A DNA stretch of 7,521 nt from Kiritimatiellia bacterium (GCA_028701555.1 JAQVQN010000111.1:1-7521); one strand, 5' to 3'; numbered from the stretch's first letter, positions 1-7,095 are shown. A program made the numbers and translations. Notes: generated from the letters alone by a model not told the origin.

Positions 1-574
1 TGACAGGGGTTGCCCGAGCGATTTGCTGATCGATGATTTGTTTTTGCAGTTCCGCCTTCCGGGAGGAAAGGCGGAGGTAGGCCTTGTTCAGTTCGCCAAA
101 GGTGGCCAAGGCCTTTTGCCGCTCGATAGAGGGCAGGGGGATCTCGATGGATTCCAGATGCCCGAGGCTGATAAACGGAATGGTTGTGGTCATGGTCAGC
201 CGTTTAAACAGGTTCTGGCCTTCGGCTGAATTGAAAAACAGCGCCAGATATTCCGGAAGGAGCTGCGAGGGGTCCTTAGGCGTGAAGATCAGAAAGGCAG
301 AGGTCGCGACGCACGGAGCTTTGATGCTCCCTTCAAAAACACAGGCAGTGAAACGGCTGCGGTTGATAAAAAGAACGTCGCCAGGGGTAAGCGGGTTTGC
401 GGCGGAGAGTGCCACGCGGCATGCGTAATCAATGGACAATACACCGTCTGCCGAGATATCCTTGGGCTGAATGACGAGTGTCTCTGCGTGCGGATCGAAG
501 TCTGGCTTTTGGCGGAAAGAGTAGCCCAGCCTTGCTTTGCAGAGCGATTTTAATGGCAAAAATTCCCAGTCCAT
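1..574 (-). CDS. Type I restriction-modification specificity (S) subunit-like protein, 3' end cut by window edge
   Basis: The 191 visible residues match one target-recognition domain plus the start of the helical spacer of type I specificity subunits, which give HsdM/HsdR their DNA target. Seen: an N-terminal Trp (W3) and a LGYSF segment at 16-20; VIQPKDI at 34-40 followed by a DG turn, the usual start of the domain core; a GDVLF strand at 65-69; ISLGHLESIEIPLPSIERQ at 135-153, the typical end of the domain; then a charged, probably coiled-coil helix from about 160 to the edge. The ATG at 572-574 is the only upstream start possible, because an in-frame TGA lies four codons before it with no start codon between. 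No methylase or nuclease subunit gene lies upstream, so partners, if any, are to the left of the window. Whether this is a one-domain half-S or a full two-domain S cannot be seen. Family is fairly sure; activity unknown. Confidence 0.82.
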   Translation of the reverse strand, partial: MDWEFLPLKSLCKARLGYSFRQKPDFDPHAETLVIQPKDISADGVLSIDYACRVALSAANPLTPGDVLFINRSRFTACVFEGSIKAPCVATSAFLIFTPKDPSQLLPEYLALFFNSAEGQNLFKRLTMTTTIPFISLGHLESIEIPLPSIERQKALATFGELNKAYLRLSSRKAELQKQIIDQQIARATPV

Positions 575-580
575 AAACGC

Positions 581-610
581 AGTATATCAATATTGTTTAA
601 AACATGCCAA
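581..610 (-). promoter_or_regulatory. Sigma70-type promoter for the S-subunit-like gene, possibly giving a leaderless mRNA
   Basis: On the minus strand a TTGGCA -35 (605-610) is followed after 18 bases by a TATACT -10 (581-586). Each matches consensus at five of six positions. Only six bases separate the -10 from the ATG at 574, so transcription would start at or next to the A of the start codon. No Shine-Dalgarno-like purine run lies before this ATG. The surrounding 575-660 stretch is visibly AT-rich compared with the flanking genes. The promoter call rests on sequence match only. Confidence 0.6.
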
Positions 611-685
611 TAATGCAGTAGCTGAATAGTGTAAAAAGTTTATTTCGGGAATTGGCGTAATTTTGTCGTCTCGGGCGGGCGGCGA

Positions 686-1408
686 TTACGGAAGTTCGAA
701 GTCGAACATGAGGGGGAGGTGGTCGGAGAGGCGTACGCGGGGGATCTTGAAACGCAGGGGTTTGATTGCAGGGTCGTGGCAAATAAAATCCAGTTCGCGG
801 CAGGGGGCCCAGCTCGGGAAGGTGGGCGAGTGTCTGATGTTGGCGCTTTTGAGGCCAGTGGCGCGCAGGAACATGTGCATTTCCCAGACACCGGAAAGGG
901 TATTGAAATCACCGGCCGCGATGACGGGTTTGTCGCAGTTTTTGATCAGGTCGTGCAGTTCCAGCAGTTGACGGTGGCGGGCGCGGATGCCGAGCGCCAG
1001 ATGCACGAGGAAAAAGGTCATGTTTTCGAATTCCACCTCGATCGCCAGGCTCTTGAAGCCGCTTTCGAAGTCATGGAAAGAGTAACGCAGGATTTCGGCG
1101 CGGGACAGGACTGCGTTGGCCTGCTTATTGAGCACGGGCACACGGCGTCCAAAACCGTCTTTTGGGTACTTGATGCGTGTACGGTGGTAACAACGCAGAG
1201 TCTTGGCCAGTTCGTGGGCCTGGTTTTTTCGGTGGGCGCGGTATGACCCGGCATCGACCTCAACGAGGCCGACGATATCCGGGTCCATGTGGCTAACGAA
1301 ACGTGTGATGTTAGGGAAGTGCGAGGTTGTGCGCATCAGGGTTTCGAGCCAGGCGAAGCGGCGCAGGCGTCCGGTGGCGTATTGGATGTTGTGCAGCAGG
1401 AGTCTCAT
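686..1408 (-). CDS. Endonuclease/exonuclease/phosphatase (EEP) family metal-dependent hydrolase
   Basis: This complete 240-residue protein has every landmark of the DNase I/exonuclease III-like EEP fold: HNIQY at 6-10 (Asn7), PDIVGLVEVD at 43-52 (metal-binding Glu50), VHLALG at 135-140 (His136), AGDFNT at 165-170 (Asp167 and Asn169), ELDFI at 205-209 (Asp207) and the terminal SDH at 228-230 (catalytic Asp229-His230). Members cleave phosphodiesters or phosphomonoesters in nucleic acids, lipids or inositides, so the substrate cannot be named from sequence. There is no signal peptide or membrane segment, so it should be cytoplasmic. An in-frame TAG seven codons upstream leaves ATG 1408 as the natural start. 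I see no convincing Shine-Dalgarno sequence before it. It lies 89 bases downstream of the AT-DH-PPTase gene on the same strand; that spacer (1409-1497) shows no clear promoter or terminator, so cotranscription is possible but unproven. It may act on phospholipids or on DNA. Confidence 0.9.
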   Translation of the reverse strand: MRLLLHNIQYATGRLRRFAWLETLMRTTSHFPNITRFVSHMDPDIVGLVEVDAGSYRAHRKNQAHELAKTLRCYHRTRIKYPKDGFGRRVPVLNKQANAVLSRAEILRYSFHDFESGFKSLAIEVEFENMTFFLVHLALGIRARHRQLLELHDLIKNCDKPVIAAGDFNTLSGVWEMHMFLRATGLKSANIRHSPTFPSWAPCRELDFICHDPAIKPLRFKIPRVRLSDHLPLMFDFELP

Positions 1409-1497
1409 GCGGATGTAGTAGTAACCCTAGAAATGGAGATGAACCACGAATGCACTCGGATTAAAGGTCATGATTTGGGAAGGGGTTTGTGGCGGCA

Positions 1498-4400
1498 TCA
1501 CTCCTCGTCGAAGAGCGAGGCCGGGAGAATGCAGGCGGCGAAGACGTGATTGGCGTAAATGGACGAGTTGATCACATTCTTGCGTCCCTTGAGATGTTTA
1601 AAGGCGTCCAGCCACTGACCCAGCAGCTCGACCTGGATTTGTCCGTTCAAAATGTCTATGCTGGTGATCAGCAGATCGCGGGGGCTATAGCGGATGCCGG
1701 TGCCGAGGGCTTTGGAGATCGCTTCCTTGGCGCACCAGAAGCGCAGCATGGCGGTTCGGCCCTCGCCGGTGTTGGCAGCCAGTTCCATTTCGTCATGAGT
1801 GAAGACGCCTTTTGTAAAATCCTCGCTGAGATCGCGGTTTACTGCTTCGATATCGATGCCGATGCGCGCATTGGCGACTACCGCAGCCACCACCAGCTTG
1901 GCCGTGTGCGCGATCGAGATGTCGATTTTGGCCCGGGTGTGTTCGCGCCAGTTGCCCAGCGCGTGCGGCTTGCCTGAGTCGTCGGCCCAGATCGGGATGT
2001 CTGCGGCGGTCCAGCGCGACTGGTGGTATTTCAAGAGAAACCGGCGCACGGAATCCTTGGCGGCAGCGCGGCCGAAGAGCCATTCGGCGCGGCGGCTGGC
2101 CGAACCCTGCATCTCCGTCCACTCCTCGCGCTCTTGCGGCGAGAGCAGGACATGCGCCATAGTCTTCAGCCACAGCTCCTGGTTGTTTTCGAAGATTTTG
2201 AGAGGGACGTCGTTGGCTACCGAGGCTGCGACAGGCGTGGCTGGGTTGCCCAGCATTTCCAATGGCAATTCTTGCGTCAGATAGCGTTCAGACGGGTGCA
2301 GAATGTAGTTGTGGTATTCCTGCGGCACCCTTTCGCAAAGCTCCTCCCATCCGCGCATATGGATCAAAAGGTTGCCGTTGCCGTCGGAAATCTGGATATC
2401 CGCCGCATGGGAACGCGGCGTTACGGATTTAAGGCGGAAGTAGCCGCGCAGGCGTGCGCCCTCCAAAAAGCTGGCGGCATAAAAATTGATGCGGCGGGCG
2501 CGGAAAGGCAGGGATATGGCTCCGGAGAACTTCTCGTGCGAACGCCAGAGCGGGAAACTGGATACGATGCCGTCGAGCAACATGGGCCATATGGAGAAAA
2601 GCGGTATGCGGGTGTGTCGCACGGCATTAGCCCGTATGGGAACTTCCAACTCAAAGTCTATGCCCTCCTCGCTCCAGAGGTCGACATGCTTGACCAATCT
2701 TAGACGCTCGCCGTGGAAGAGCCGGTCCGGATAAATGTCATGACCGGACCAGTTGACCGGGCGGGGGTTGGCCAGAGGCGGCGGCTGGATCGGCTGATTC
2801 GCGCCGGCTGTGAGCGAGAGCAGGATGGTGGCTTCGATGATTGGCCAGGTGAAGGCGCTGTTTGGCGAGTCATCGCGCAACTGAACCTTCACGGCGGAAT
2901 ACTGCGGATCGGTCCATACGATGCGCTCGGCGCGGATGATCACGCGCAGTACGCCGCGCTCAAAGCCGACCCAGCGTTGCGACCTGAGATTCTCGACTTG
3001 GGTGACACGGCGGCGCGGCACAAGTTTACGCGCGGCCTCGCACATCATTTCCAGGCCAGAGACCAGCGAGAGCAGCGTGAGCCCTTTCATTTCGGGGCTT
3101 GTGTAGGATAGCTGTGAAGTGCCCAGCGCGTAATCGCTTAAGAAAGGATAGTCTTCCAGCGTAAGGGTTTTGGCGATCTCGATTAATGATCCGGGGGTTT
3201 CGCTAAGGATCTCGGCGTTCAACAGCATCGGCATATCCGCGCCGAAGTCCAAGCGCCGCTGGCCGCTGATGATCGGCGTGGTCTTGCGCGGTTTCTCGGC
3301 GGAGGGGCGCGAGGCGGTGAACTCGGCTGACGGCGTGAACAAAGTCAGTGTCGGCAGACGCGCGGACAGGCGCATCTCGTTGTCGGTGCGCAAGGTCACC
3401 GACATAGGTTTATCCAGATCCAGTACGCTACGGCGGCGGCATTCATAGAGACGGGTGAGATCCAGCGGCACTCCCTGTGCCGCCAGCAGACCCAAGGCGT
3501 GGTTAAACTGTGTCAGGCCTGACCGGTGTATGCGGTTGACAGCCACGGACTGATGCGGCAGATTTTTGAGGGTCTCGTCAATGGAGTTGGTCATATTTCC
3601 GCGTGCGCCGAGTTCTATAAAGACGCGGAATCCGTCTGCGTACATGCGTTTGACGGTTTCCTCGAAAAGGATGGGAGAGGTCCACTGGTCGGCTATGAGA
3701 TTCAGTATGGCGCGCGGCTGGGACGGCATGCGTTCGGCCGTTACGCATGAGTAGACGGGTATATGCGGCACATGACGCACCCAGTGAGCCAGAAACTGCC
3801 TGATAGGCGGCAGGGCTTTGGAGCACCAAGGCGTGTTGAACGGGCGGTTGATCGGAACGGCCACGGCTTTGGCGCCGGCACTGTGCAGAGCCTCCGTGAC
3901 AGGCGCGATGACCTCGGGCGAGACCGCGATGGTCTGCTGCCGCGGGCTGTGATAAAACGCCAGCGCGATGCGCCCCGGATATTTTTCGGTCAGGTCATCA
4001 AGGAGCTCGCGCGAGGCGTCGATGACTGAAAACATTTTGCAGTCGGGCAGGTCTTCGCGTTCAACGAAACGGTTGAGCATCTGGTAGCCTTCGCGCATGA
4101 AGAGGATACGTTTATTGCGCGACAATTTGCCGAACACGCCCGCTGCGTCCAGCGCAGCGAAGTCGCCGCCGCTGAAGCCGGCCAGTCCGTCAGGCGTGAT
4201 CCCGACTCGTTCGATCAGCCGATACATGGCAGTGTTGGCGGCATGCGCGGCAATGAAGGACTCTGAAAAAGCGTTAGCGGCGAGACCGTCGGGCTCGCCG
4301 CGGTAACAGGCAGCGGGCGGGAAAACGAAATCGGCAGGCGAGAAATGCCGCGGCTCGCTAGAGAGCAAGGCTTCCTCCAGCTCATCGAAGGCACTGCGGC

Positions 4401-4803
4401 AGTCCTCGAATACCAGACAGAGGTCGCGCAGCATATCCGGATAGAACGAGACCGCGCCGGGAAAGAGAAAGGCGATTTTGCCGCCGGGACAAAGCTTTTC
4501 CCTGAAAAAGTACGTACCGCTTTTGTCGCGTATTCTTCCGGCTTTTTCGATAAGTTTGCGGTGGGCCAACTTAAGGCGGTCACGCAAGTCGGCGGTAGAC
4601 GAGGCCACCAAAGCGATCACATCCGGAGAGCGTCTGGCGGTCAGGGCACAGGTGTATGCCACGTCGGTCAAAGTGGCTTCAGGAGCGTTCTCGAGAAAAT
4701 GGATCACTCTTTCGACTTCTTCGGTCAAGGCCTTTTCGCTGGAGGCGCCAATGAGCACCAGCTCGCTTTCGACGGGATCGTAAAGATGTGTGGAACGTTT
4801 CAT
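1498..4803 (-). CDS. Acyltransferase - dehydratase - 4'-phosphopantetheinyl transferase fusion protein (PKS/secondary-lipid type)
   Basis: Residues are counted from ATG 4803 (1101 residues). About 12-105 resemble the linker that joins KS to AT in PKS modules. About 108-445 form an acyltransferase domain: FLFPG at 112-116, GFSGG at 209-213 with the serine nucleophile Ser211, and an ELGARGNMT segment near 397-405. About 515-825 resemble a double-hotdog PKS dehydratase: YPFLSDY at 552-558 and LLDG with Asp744. About 880-1075 form an Sfp-type PPTase, which moves phosphopantetheine from CoA to a carrier-protein serine: GRAAAK at 911-916, SIAH at 963-966, GIDIE at 982-986 (metal-binding Asp984, Glu986), FWCAKEA at 1022-1028 and KALGTG at 1031-1036. 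The PPTase looks intact. The AT lacks the FPGQG glutamine and has Asn323 where the FHS histidine belongs; the DH has Tyr558 at the usual histidine. I chose ATG 4803 because GGAG lies five bases upstream; GTG 4809 is the alternative. No carrier or reductase domain is present. Confidence 0.93.
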   Translation of the reverse strand: MKRSTHLYDPVESELVLIGASSEKALTEEVERVIHFLENAPEATLTDVAYTCALTARRSPDVIALVASSTADLRDRLKLAHRKLIEKAGRIRDKSGTYFFREKLCPGGKIAFLFPGAVSFYPDMLRDLCLVFEDCRSAFDELEEALLSSEPRHFSPADFVFPPAACYRGEPDGLAANAFSESFIAAHAANTAMYRLIERVGITPDGLAGFSGGDFAALDAAGVFGKLSRNKRILFMREGYQMLNRFVEREDLPDCKMFSVIDASRELLDDLTEKYPGRIALAFYHSPRQQTIAVSPEVIAPVTEALHSAGAKAVAVPINRPFNTPWCSKALPPIRQFLAHWVRHVPHIPVYSCVTAERMPSQPRAILNLIADQWTSPILFEETVKRMYADGFRVFIELGARGNMTNSIDETLKNLPHQSVAVNRIHRSGLTQFNHALGLLAAQGVPLDLTRLYECRRRSVLDLDKPMSVTLRTDNEMRLSARLPTLTLFTPSAEFTASRPSAEKPRKTTPIISGQRRLDFGADMPMLLNAEILSETPGSLIEIAKTLTLEDYPFLSDYALGTSQLSYTSPEMKGLTLLSLVSGLEMMCEAARKLVPRRRVTQVENLRSQRWVGFERGVLRVIIRAERIVWTDPQYSAVKVQLRDDSPNSAFTWPIIEATILLSLTAGANQPIQPPPLANPRPVNWSGHDIYPDRLFHGERLRLVKHVDLWSEEGIDFELEVPIRANAVRHTRIPLFSIWPMLLDGIVSSFPLWRSHEKFSGAISLPFRARRINFYAASFLEGARLRGYFRLKSVTPRSHAADIQISDGNGNLLIHMRGWEELCERVPQEYHNYILHPSERYLTQELPLEMLGNPATPVAASVANDVPLKIFENNQELWLKTMAHVLLSPQEREEWTEMQGSASRRAEWLFGRAAAKDSVRRFLLKYHQSRWTAADIPIWADDSGKPHALGNWREHTRAKIDISIAHTAKLVVAAVVANARIGIDIEAVNRDLSEDFTKGVFTHDEMELAANTGEGRTAMLRFWCAKEAISKALGTGIRYSPRDLLITSIDILNGQIQVELLGQWLDAFKHLKGRKNVINSSIYANHVFAACILPASLFDEE

Positions 4804-4812
4804 TGTCACTCC
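4804..4812 (-). promoter_or_regulatory. Ribosome binding site and translational-coupling junction between the KS-like and AT-DH-PPTase genes
   Basis: On the minus strand GGAG (4809-4812) precedes ATG 4803 by five bases, a good Shine-Dalgarno spacing. The KS-like gene's last Glu codon and its TGA stop (4806-4808) lie inside this site, so ribosomes ending the first gene finish on the initiation site of the second. An alternative GTG start at 4807-4809 would overlap the stop as GTGA, but GGA would then touch the start codon, which is too close for normal use. The two frames differ, and I see no classic slippery heptamer, so reinitiation is likelier than a programmed frameshift. Confidence 0.7.
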
Positions 4813-6218
4813 GGGAATTCTTCGAGGATGACCGCCGCGCAGGTGCCTGTGAAATCAATGGTCGAGACGCAAGCCCGGCGCGGTTTCTTGGCTGTTCCGC
4901 GAATCCATGGGCGTGCTTCGGTAAGCAGGTATACAGGAGATTTTGCGGACATGATTTTCTGGATGGGCTTCTCAACCTCGACGTGCGGTGCCAAGACGCG
5001 GTGGTGTAATGCAAGAGCGGCTTTCAATATTCCGGCGGCACCTGCGGCCCAGAGCGTGTGCCCGAAATTGCCTTTGACCGAACCGATGGCTGCCAGCGGC
5101 TGGCAGGGTTTACGGACGCCGAAAAGCTCTTGCATAACGTGTACCTCGGTCTGATCGGAGTGCGGTATGCCCGAGCCGTGAGCTTCTAGAAGCTGGATGG
5201 AAGCGGGTTCGGCGTTAGCGCAATCCATGGCACGGCTGACAGCGCGCGTCAGACTTTCGGGTGTTGGCACGCGATGATTGTGATCGGCTGCTGCTGCCAC
5301 GATGCCGGTGCTGCGGACGATGGCGTAGATGCGGTCGCCTTGGCGGACTGCGTCTTTCAGCCTCTTTAGCACAAAGAAGACCCCGCCTTCGCCCGGTAAA
5401 GTGCCGTCGGTATTACGGCTGAAGGGCTGTAGCGTCTTACGTCGTGAGAAGGGCAGGGTTCCAGATAAGCCTTGCAGCATGGCGTTGTTGAGCGGCGGTT
5501 GAATGGCACCGGCTAGGGCAATGTCAGAACGGCGCGCGATTAGGTCGTCCATGGCTCCTTGCAGGGACTGCTGTCCGGAAACCGCACCTGCGTCCGAAAC
5601 AACGGCTGGACCTGAAAACCCCAGCATTTGAGCGGTCCAGGCGGCGATTACGCAGCCGAGAGAGGAGAGTAGCGCATACGGTGTGGGGGCAGGCAGAGAG
5701 GCTGCCATCTGTACACGGATTTCGTCGATTTGGTCTGGGCCTGACGAGGGCAGCAGTTTTTGCAGAATGTCCAAAGTCTGGTCGATGAAAAAAGTGTGCT
5801 GTAGCCAGTTGACAGACGCAGTGTTGAAAGGCTGGCCATAGCCGAGATGCAGTGAGATGCGGTCAGTAGGCAGGTTGCCGGTGGAGATGTTGCTGTCGCG
5901 CAGGGCGTCGATGGCCAGTTGCGCGCAGAAAAAGACATCTGGGTTTTCGCCCGCGTTCATTTTGCCGGGGAATGACTGGTCGATCGGATTGCAGGCGTAA
6001 AGATCGCCCAAGAAAGCGCCAGCGACTGGGAAAGGCCGGTCGAAGATGTTTTTTCTGGGGGAGCCGGACTCGTTTTGCAGGGTTTCCTGCAAGGGGGTGA
6101 AGAGCGAACGGCGCTGCATGATGTTTTGCCAGAAGGCCGCAGGGTTTGCAGATTCGGCAAAGCGGCAGGCAACGCCAGTGATGACGATGTCCTCGCGCGA
6201 TTTACGGGCTTGTGGCAT
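4806..6218 (-). CDS. Beta-ketoacyl synthase-fold protein lacking the active-site cysteine (chain-length-factor-like)
   Basis: This 470-residue protein spans a whole ketosynthase fold, from DIVITGVACRF at 10-20 to a VILEEFPE end. The condensing-enzyme histidines remain in EAHGSG (His347) and in GSVKGNFGH (Lys382, His387). The nucleophile region reads SDAGAVSG at 208-215. Aligned without gaps to the usual DTACSSS motif and on to the conserved ALAG (234-237), the cysteine position is Ala212 (codon gcg, 5583-5585). The C-terminal GTNAH signature is GTCAA (458-462). In known systems, condensing-enzyme homologues without the cysteine serve as chain-length factors paired with an active KS, or as decarboxylating starter KSs that usually carry Gln. 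Here no active KS is encoded. A TAA directly before ATG 6218 fixes the start; only a weak GAG precedes it. The gene follows panB by 23 bases and abuts the AT-DH-PPTase gene, so the three probably form one operon. Confidence 0.91.
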   Translation of the reverse strand: MPQARKSREDIVITGVACRFAESANPAAFWQNIMQRRSLFTPLQETLQNESGSPRKNIFDRPFPVAGAFLGDLYACNPIDQSFPGKMNAGENPDVFFCAQLAIDALRDSNISTGNLPTDRISLHLGYGQPFNTASVNWLQHTFFIDQTLDILQKLLPSSGPDQIDEIRVQMAASLPAPTPYALLSSLGCVIAAWTAQMLGFSGPAVVSDAGAVSGQQSLQGAMDDLIARRSDIALAGAIQPPLNNAMLQGLSGTLPFSRRKTLQPFSRNTDGTLPGEGGVFFVLKRLKDAVRQGDRIYAIVRSTGIVAAAADHNHRVPTPESLTRAVSRAMDCANAEPASIQLLEAHGSGIPHSDQTEVHVMQELFGVRKPCQPLAAIGSVKGNFGHTLWAAGAAGILKAALALHHRVLAPHVEVEKPIQKIMSAKSPVYLLTEARPWIRGTAKKPRRACVSTIDFTGTCAAVILEEFPE

Positions 6219-6241
6219 TTATAGTCTCAGATGGGAAGTCT

Positions 6242-7060
6242 TCAGGTCTGAATTGCACCGGAGGGCGTGTAGGCGTGCCCCGGGGCGGGGAAGACCCCTT
6301 CACGCACCTCTGCGGCATAGGTCGCGAAGGCTGTTTGTACAGTTCCGGCCAGATCGGCGTACTCCTTCACGAATTTGGGCGGTTTACGGTCTGTCAGACC
6401 CAGCAGGTCGTGCATGACGAGGACCTGGCCGTCGCAGGCCGCCCCGGCGCCGATGCCGATCACCGGCACGGGCACGGCCGCTGTAACGTGCGCCGCGATA
6501 TCGGGCGGCACGCACTCCAAAACGAGCGCGAAGACGCCGGCCGCAGCCAGCGCCGTGGCGTCTTCCACCAGCCGGTCAGCGTCGGCGCGTGTGCGGCCCT
6601 GGACCTTGTAGCCGCCGATGACATTGCAAGACTGGGGGGTGAGGCCGATATGACCGAGCACCGGTATGCCGTTTTGCACAAGGGCCCTGACGAGTTCAGC
6701 GCGAAAAGCACCGCCTTCGATCTTGACGGCGTCCGCGCCCGCCTCTTGCAGGAAGCGGCCCGCGTTACGCAGACCTTCGGAGATCGAAATCTGGTAGGAG
6801 AGGAACGGCATGTCCGCCACCACCAGCGCTGACCCGGCACCGCGCACCACGGCGGCGGTGTGGTGCAGCATGGCCTCCATGGTCACGGGCAGGGTCGAAG
6901 AATGGCCCATGACCGCCATTCCTAGCGAGTCGCCCACCAGCAGCAGGGGGATGCCCGCTGCATCGGCCAGTTTGGCGAAAGCGTAATCATAGGCGGTGAC
7001 GCAGGGCAGTCGCTCCACACCTTTAGAGGCCATGATCTTGGCCACATTCCAAACTTTCAT
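6242..7060 (-). CDS. panB: 3-methyl-2-oxobutanoate hydroxymethyltransferase (ketopantoate hydroxymethyltransferase)
   Basis: PanB uses methylene-tetrahydrofolate to hydroxymethylate 2-oxoisovalerate, the first committed step to pantothenate and so to CoA and phosphopantetheine; it is a cytosolic TIM-barrel enzyme. Counted from ATG 7060 (272 residues, close to the E. coli protein), the active-site set is complete: Asp44 in VGDSLG and Asp83 in ADMPF (metal ligands), Lys113 and Glu115 in VKIEGG, His137 in GHIGLTPQS and Glu182 in LECVP. VTAYDYAFAK at 21-30 and GGYKVQGR at 149-156 are also family hallmarks. GTG 7087 would add nine residues with no family counterpart. The ATG is preferred because it aligns with the usual N-terminus, and because a candidate promoter lies between the two starts. 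The KS-like gene starts 23 bases after the stop, so cotranscription is likely. None of the other pantothenate genes is in the window. Function is near certain. Confidence 0.97.
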   Translation of the reverse strand: MKVWNVAKIMASKGVERLPCVTAYDYAFAKLADAAGIPLLLVGDSLGMAVMGHSSTLPVTMEAMLHHTAAVVRGAGSALVVADMPFLSYQISISEGLRNAGRFLQEAGADAVKIEGGAFRAELVRALVQNGIPVLGHIGLTPQSCNVIGGYKVQGRTRADADRLVEDATALAAAGVFALVLECVPPDIAAHVTAAVPVPVIGIGAGAACDGQVLVMHDLLGLTDRKPPKFVKEYADLAGTVQTAFATYAAEVREGVFPAPGHAYTPSGAIQT

Positions 7061-7095
7061 GCCCTCTATTTTAGCACAATCCGCCACAGGGGCAA
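7061..7095 (-). promoter_or_regulatory. Candidate panB promoter (extended -10) abutting the start codon
   Basis: The minus strand reads TTGCCC (7090-7095), a 16-base spacer, then TGC directly followed by TAAAAT (7068-7073): an extended -10 with five of six consensus bases and a four-of-six -35. Seven bases, AGAGGGC, lie between the -10 and ATG 7060, so the transcript would begin at about the start codon. The AGAGGG could instead be a Shine-Dalgarno on a longer transcript, though it would sit only one to two bases from the ATG. The two readings conflict; 5'-end mapping would separate them. Confidence 0.45.

Noticed and set aside
575..685. Terminator after the EEP gene
   Set aside because: I looked for a GC-rich hairpin followed by T residues downstream of the stop on the minus strand and found none. 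Only the S-subunit promoter stands out.
1409..1497. Promoter or terminator between the AT-DH-PPTase and EEP genes
   Set aside because: No -10/-35 pair near consensus, no stable hairpin and no strong ribosome site could be seen.
4804..4860. A programmed or erroneous frameshift joining the KS-like and AT-DH-PPTase frames
   Set aside because: The AT frame stays open for about 50 bases upstream, but there is no classic slippery heptamer, and a well-spaced GGAG precedes ATG 4803. Reinitiation explains the junction.
719..5154. Several long plus-strand open frames across the synthase and EEP genes (for example 719-1246, 1489-1977, 2023-2703, 4345-5154)
   Set aside because: Each lies opposite a minus-strand gene with clear domain motifs. 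Their translations are low-complexity and show no recognisable domain, as expected for antisense shadows in GC-rich DNA.
6923..6940. A GDSLG stretch that resembles the GxDSL phosphopantetheine site of carrier proteins
   Set aside because: It is the conserved VGDSLG metal-binding loop of PanB (Asp44), in a gene that is clearly PanB along its whole length.
7061..7087. GTG at 7087 as the panB start
   Set aside because: It would add nine residues absent from the usual PanB N-terminus, and it lies upstream of the candidate -10 element. ATG 7060 fits the family better.
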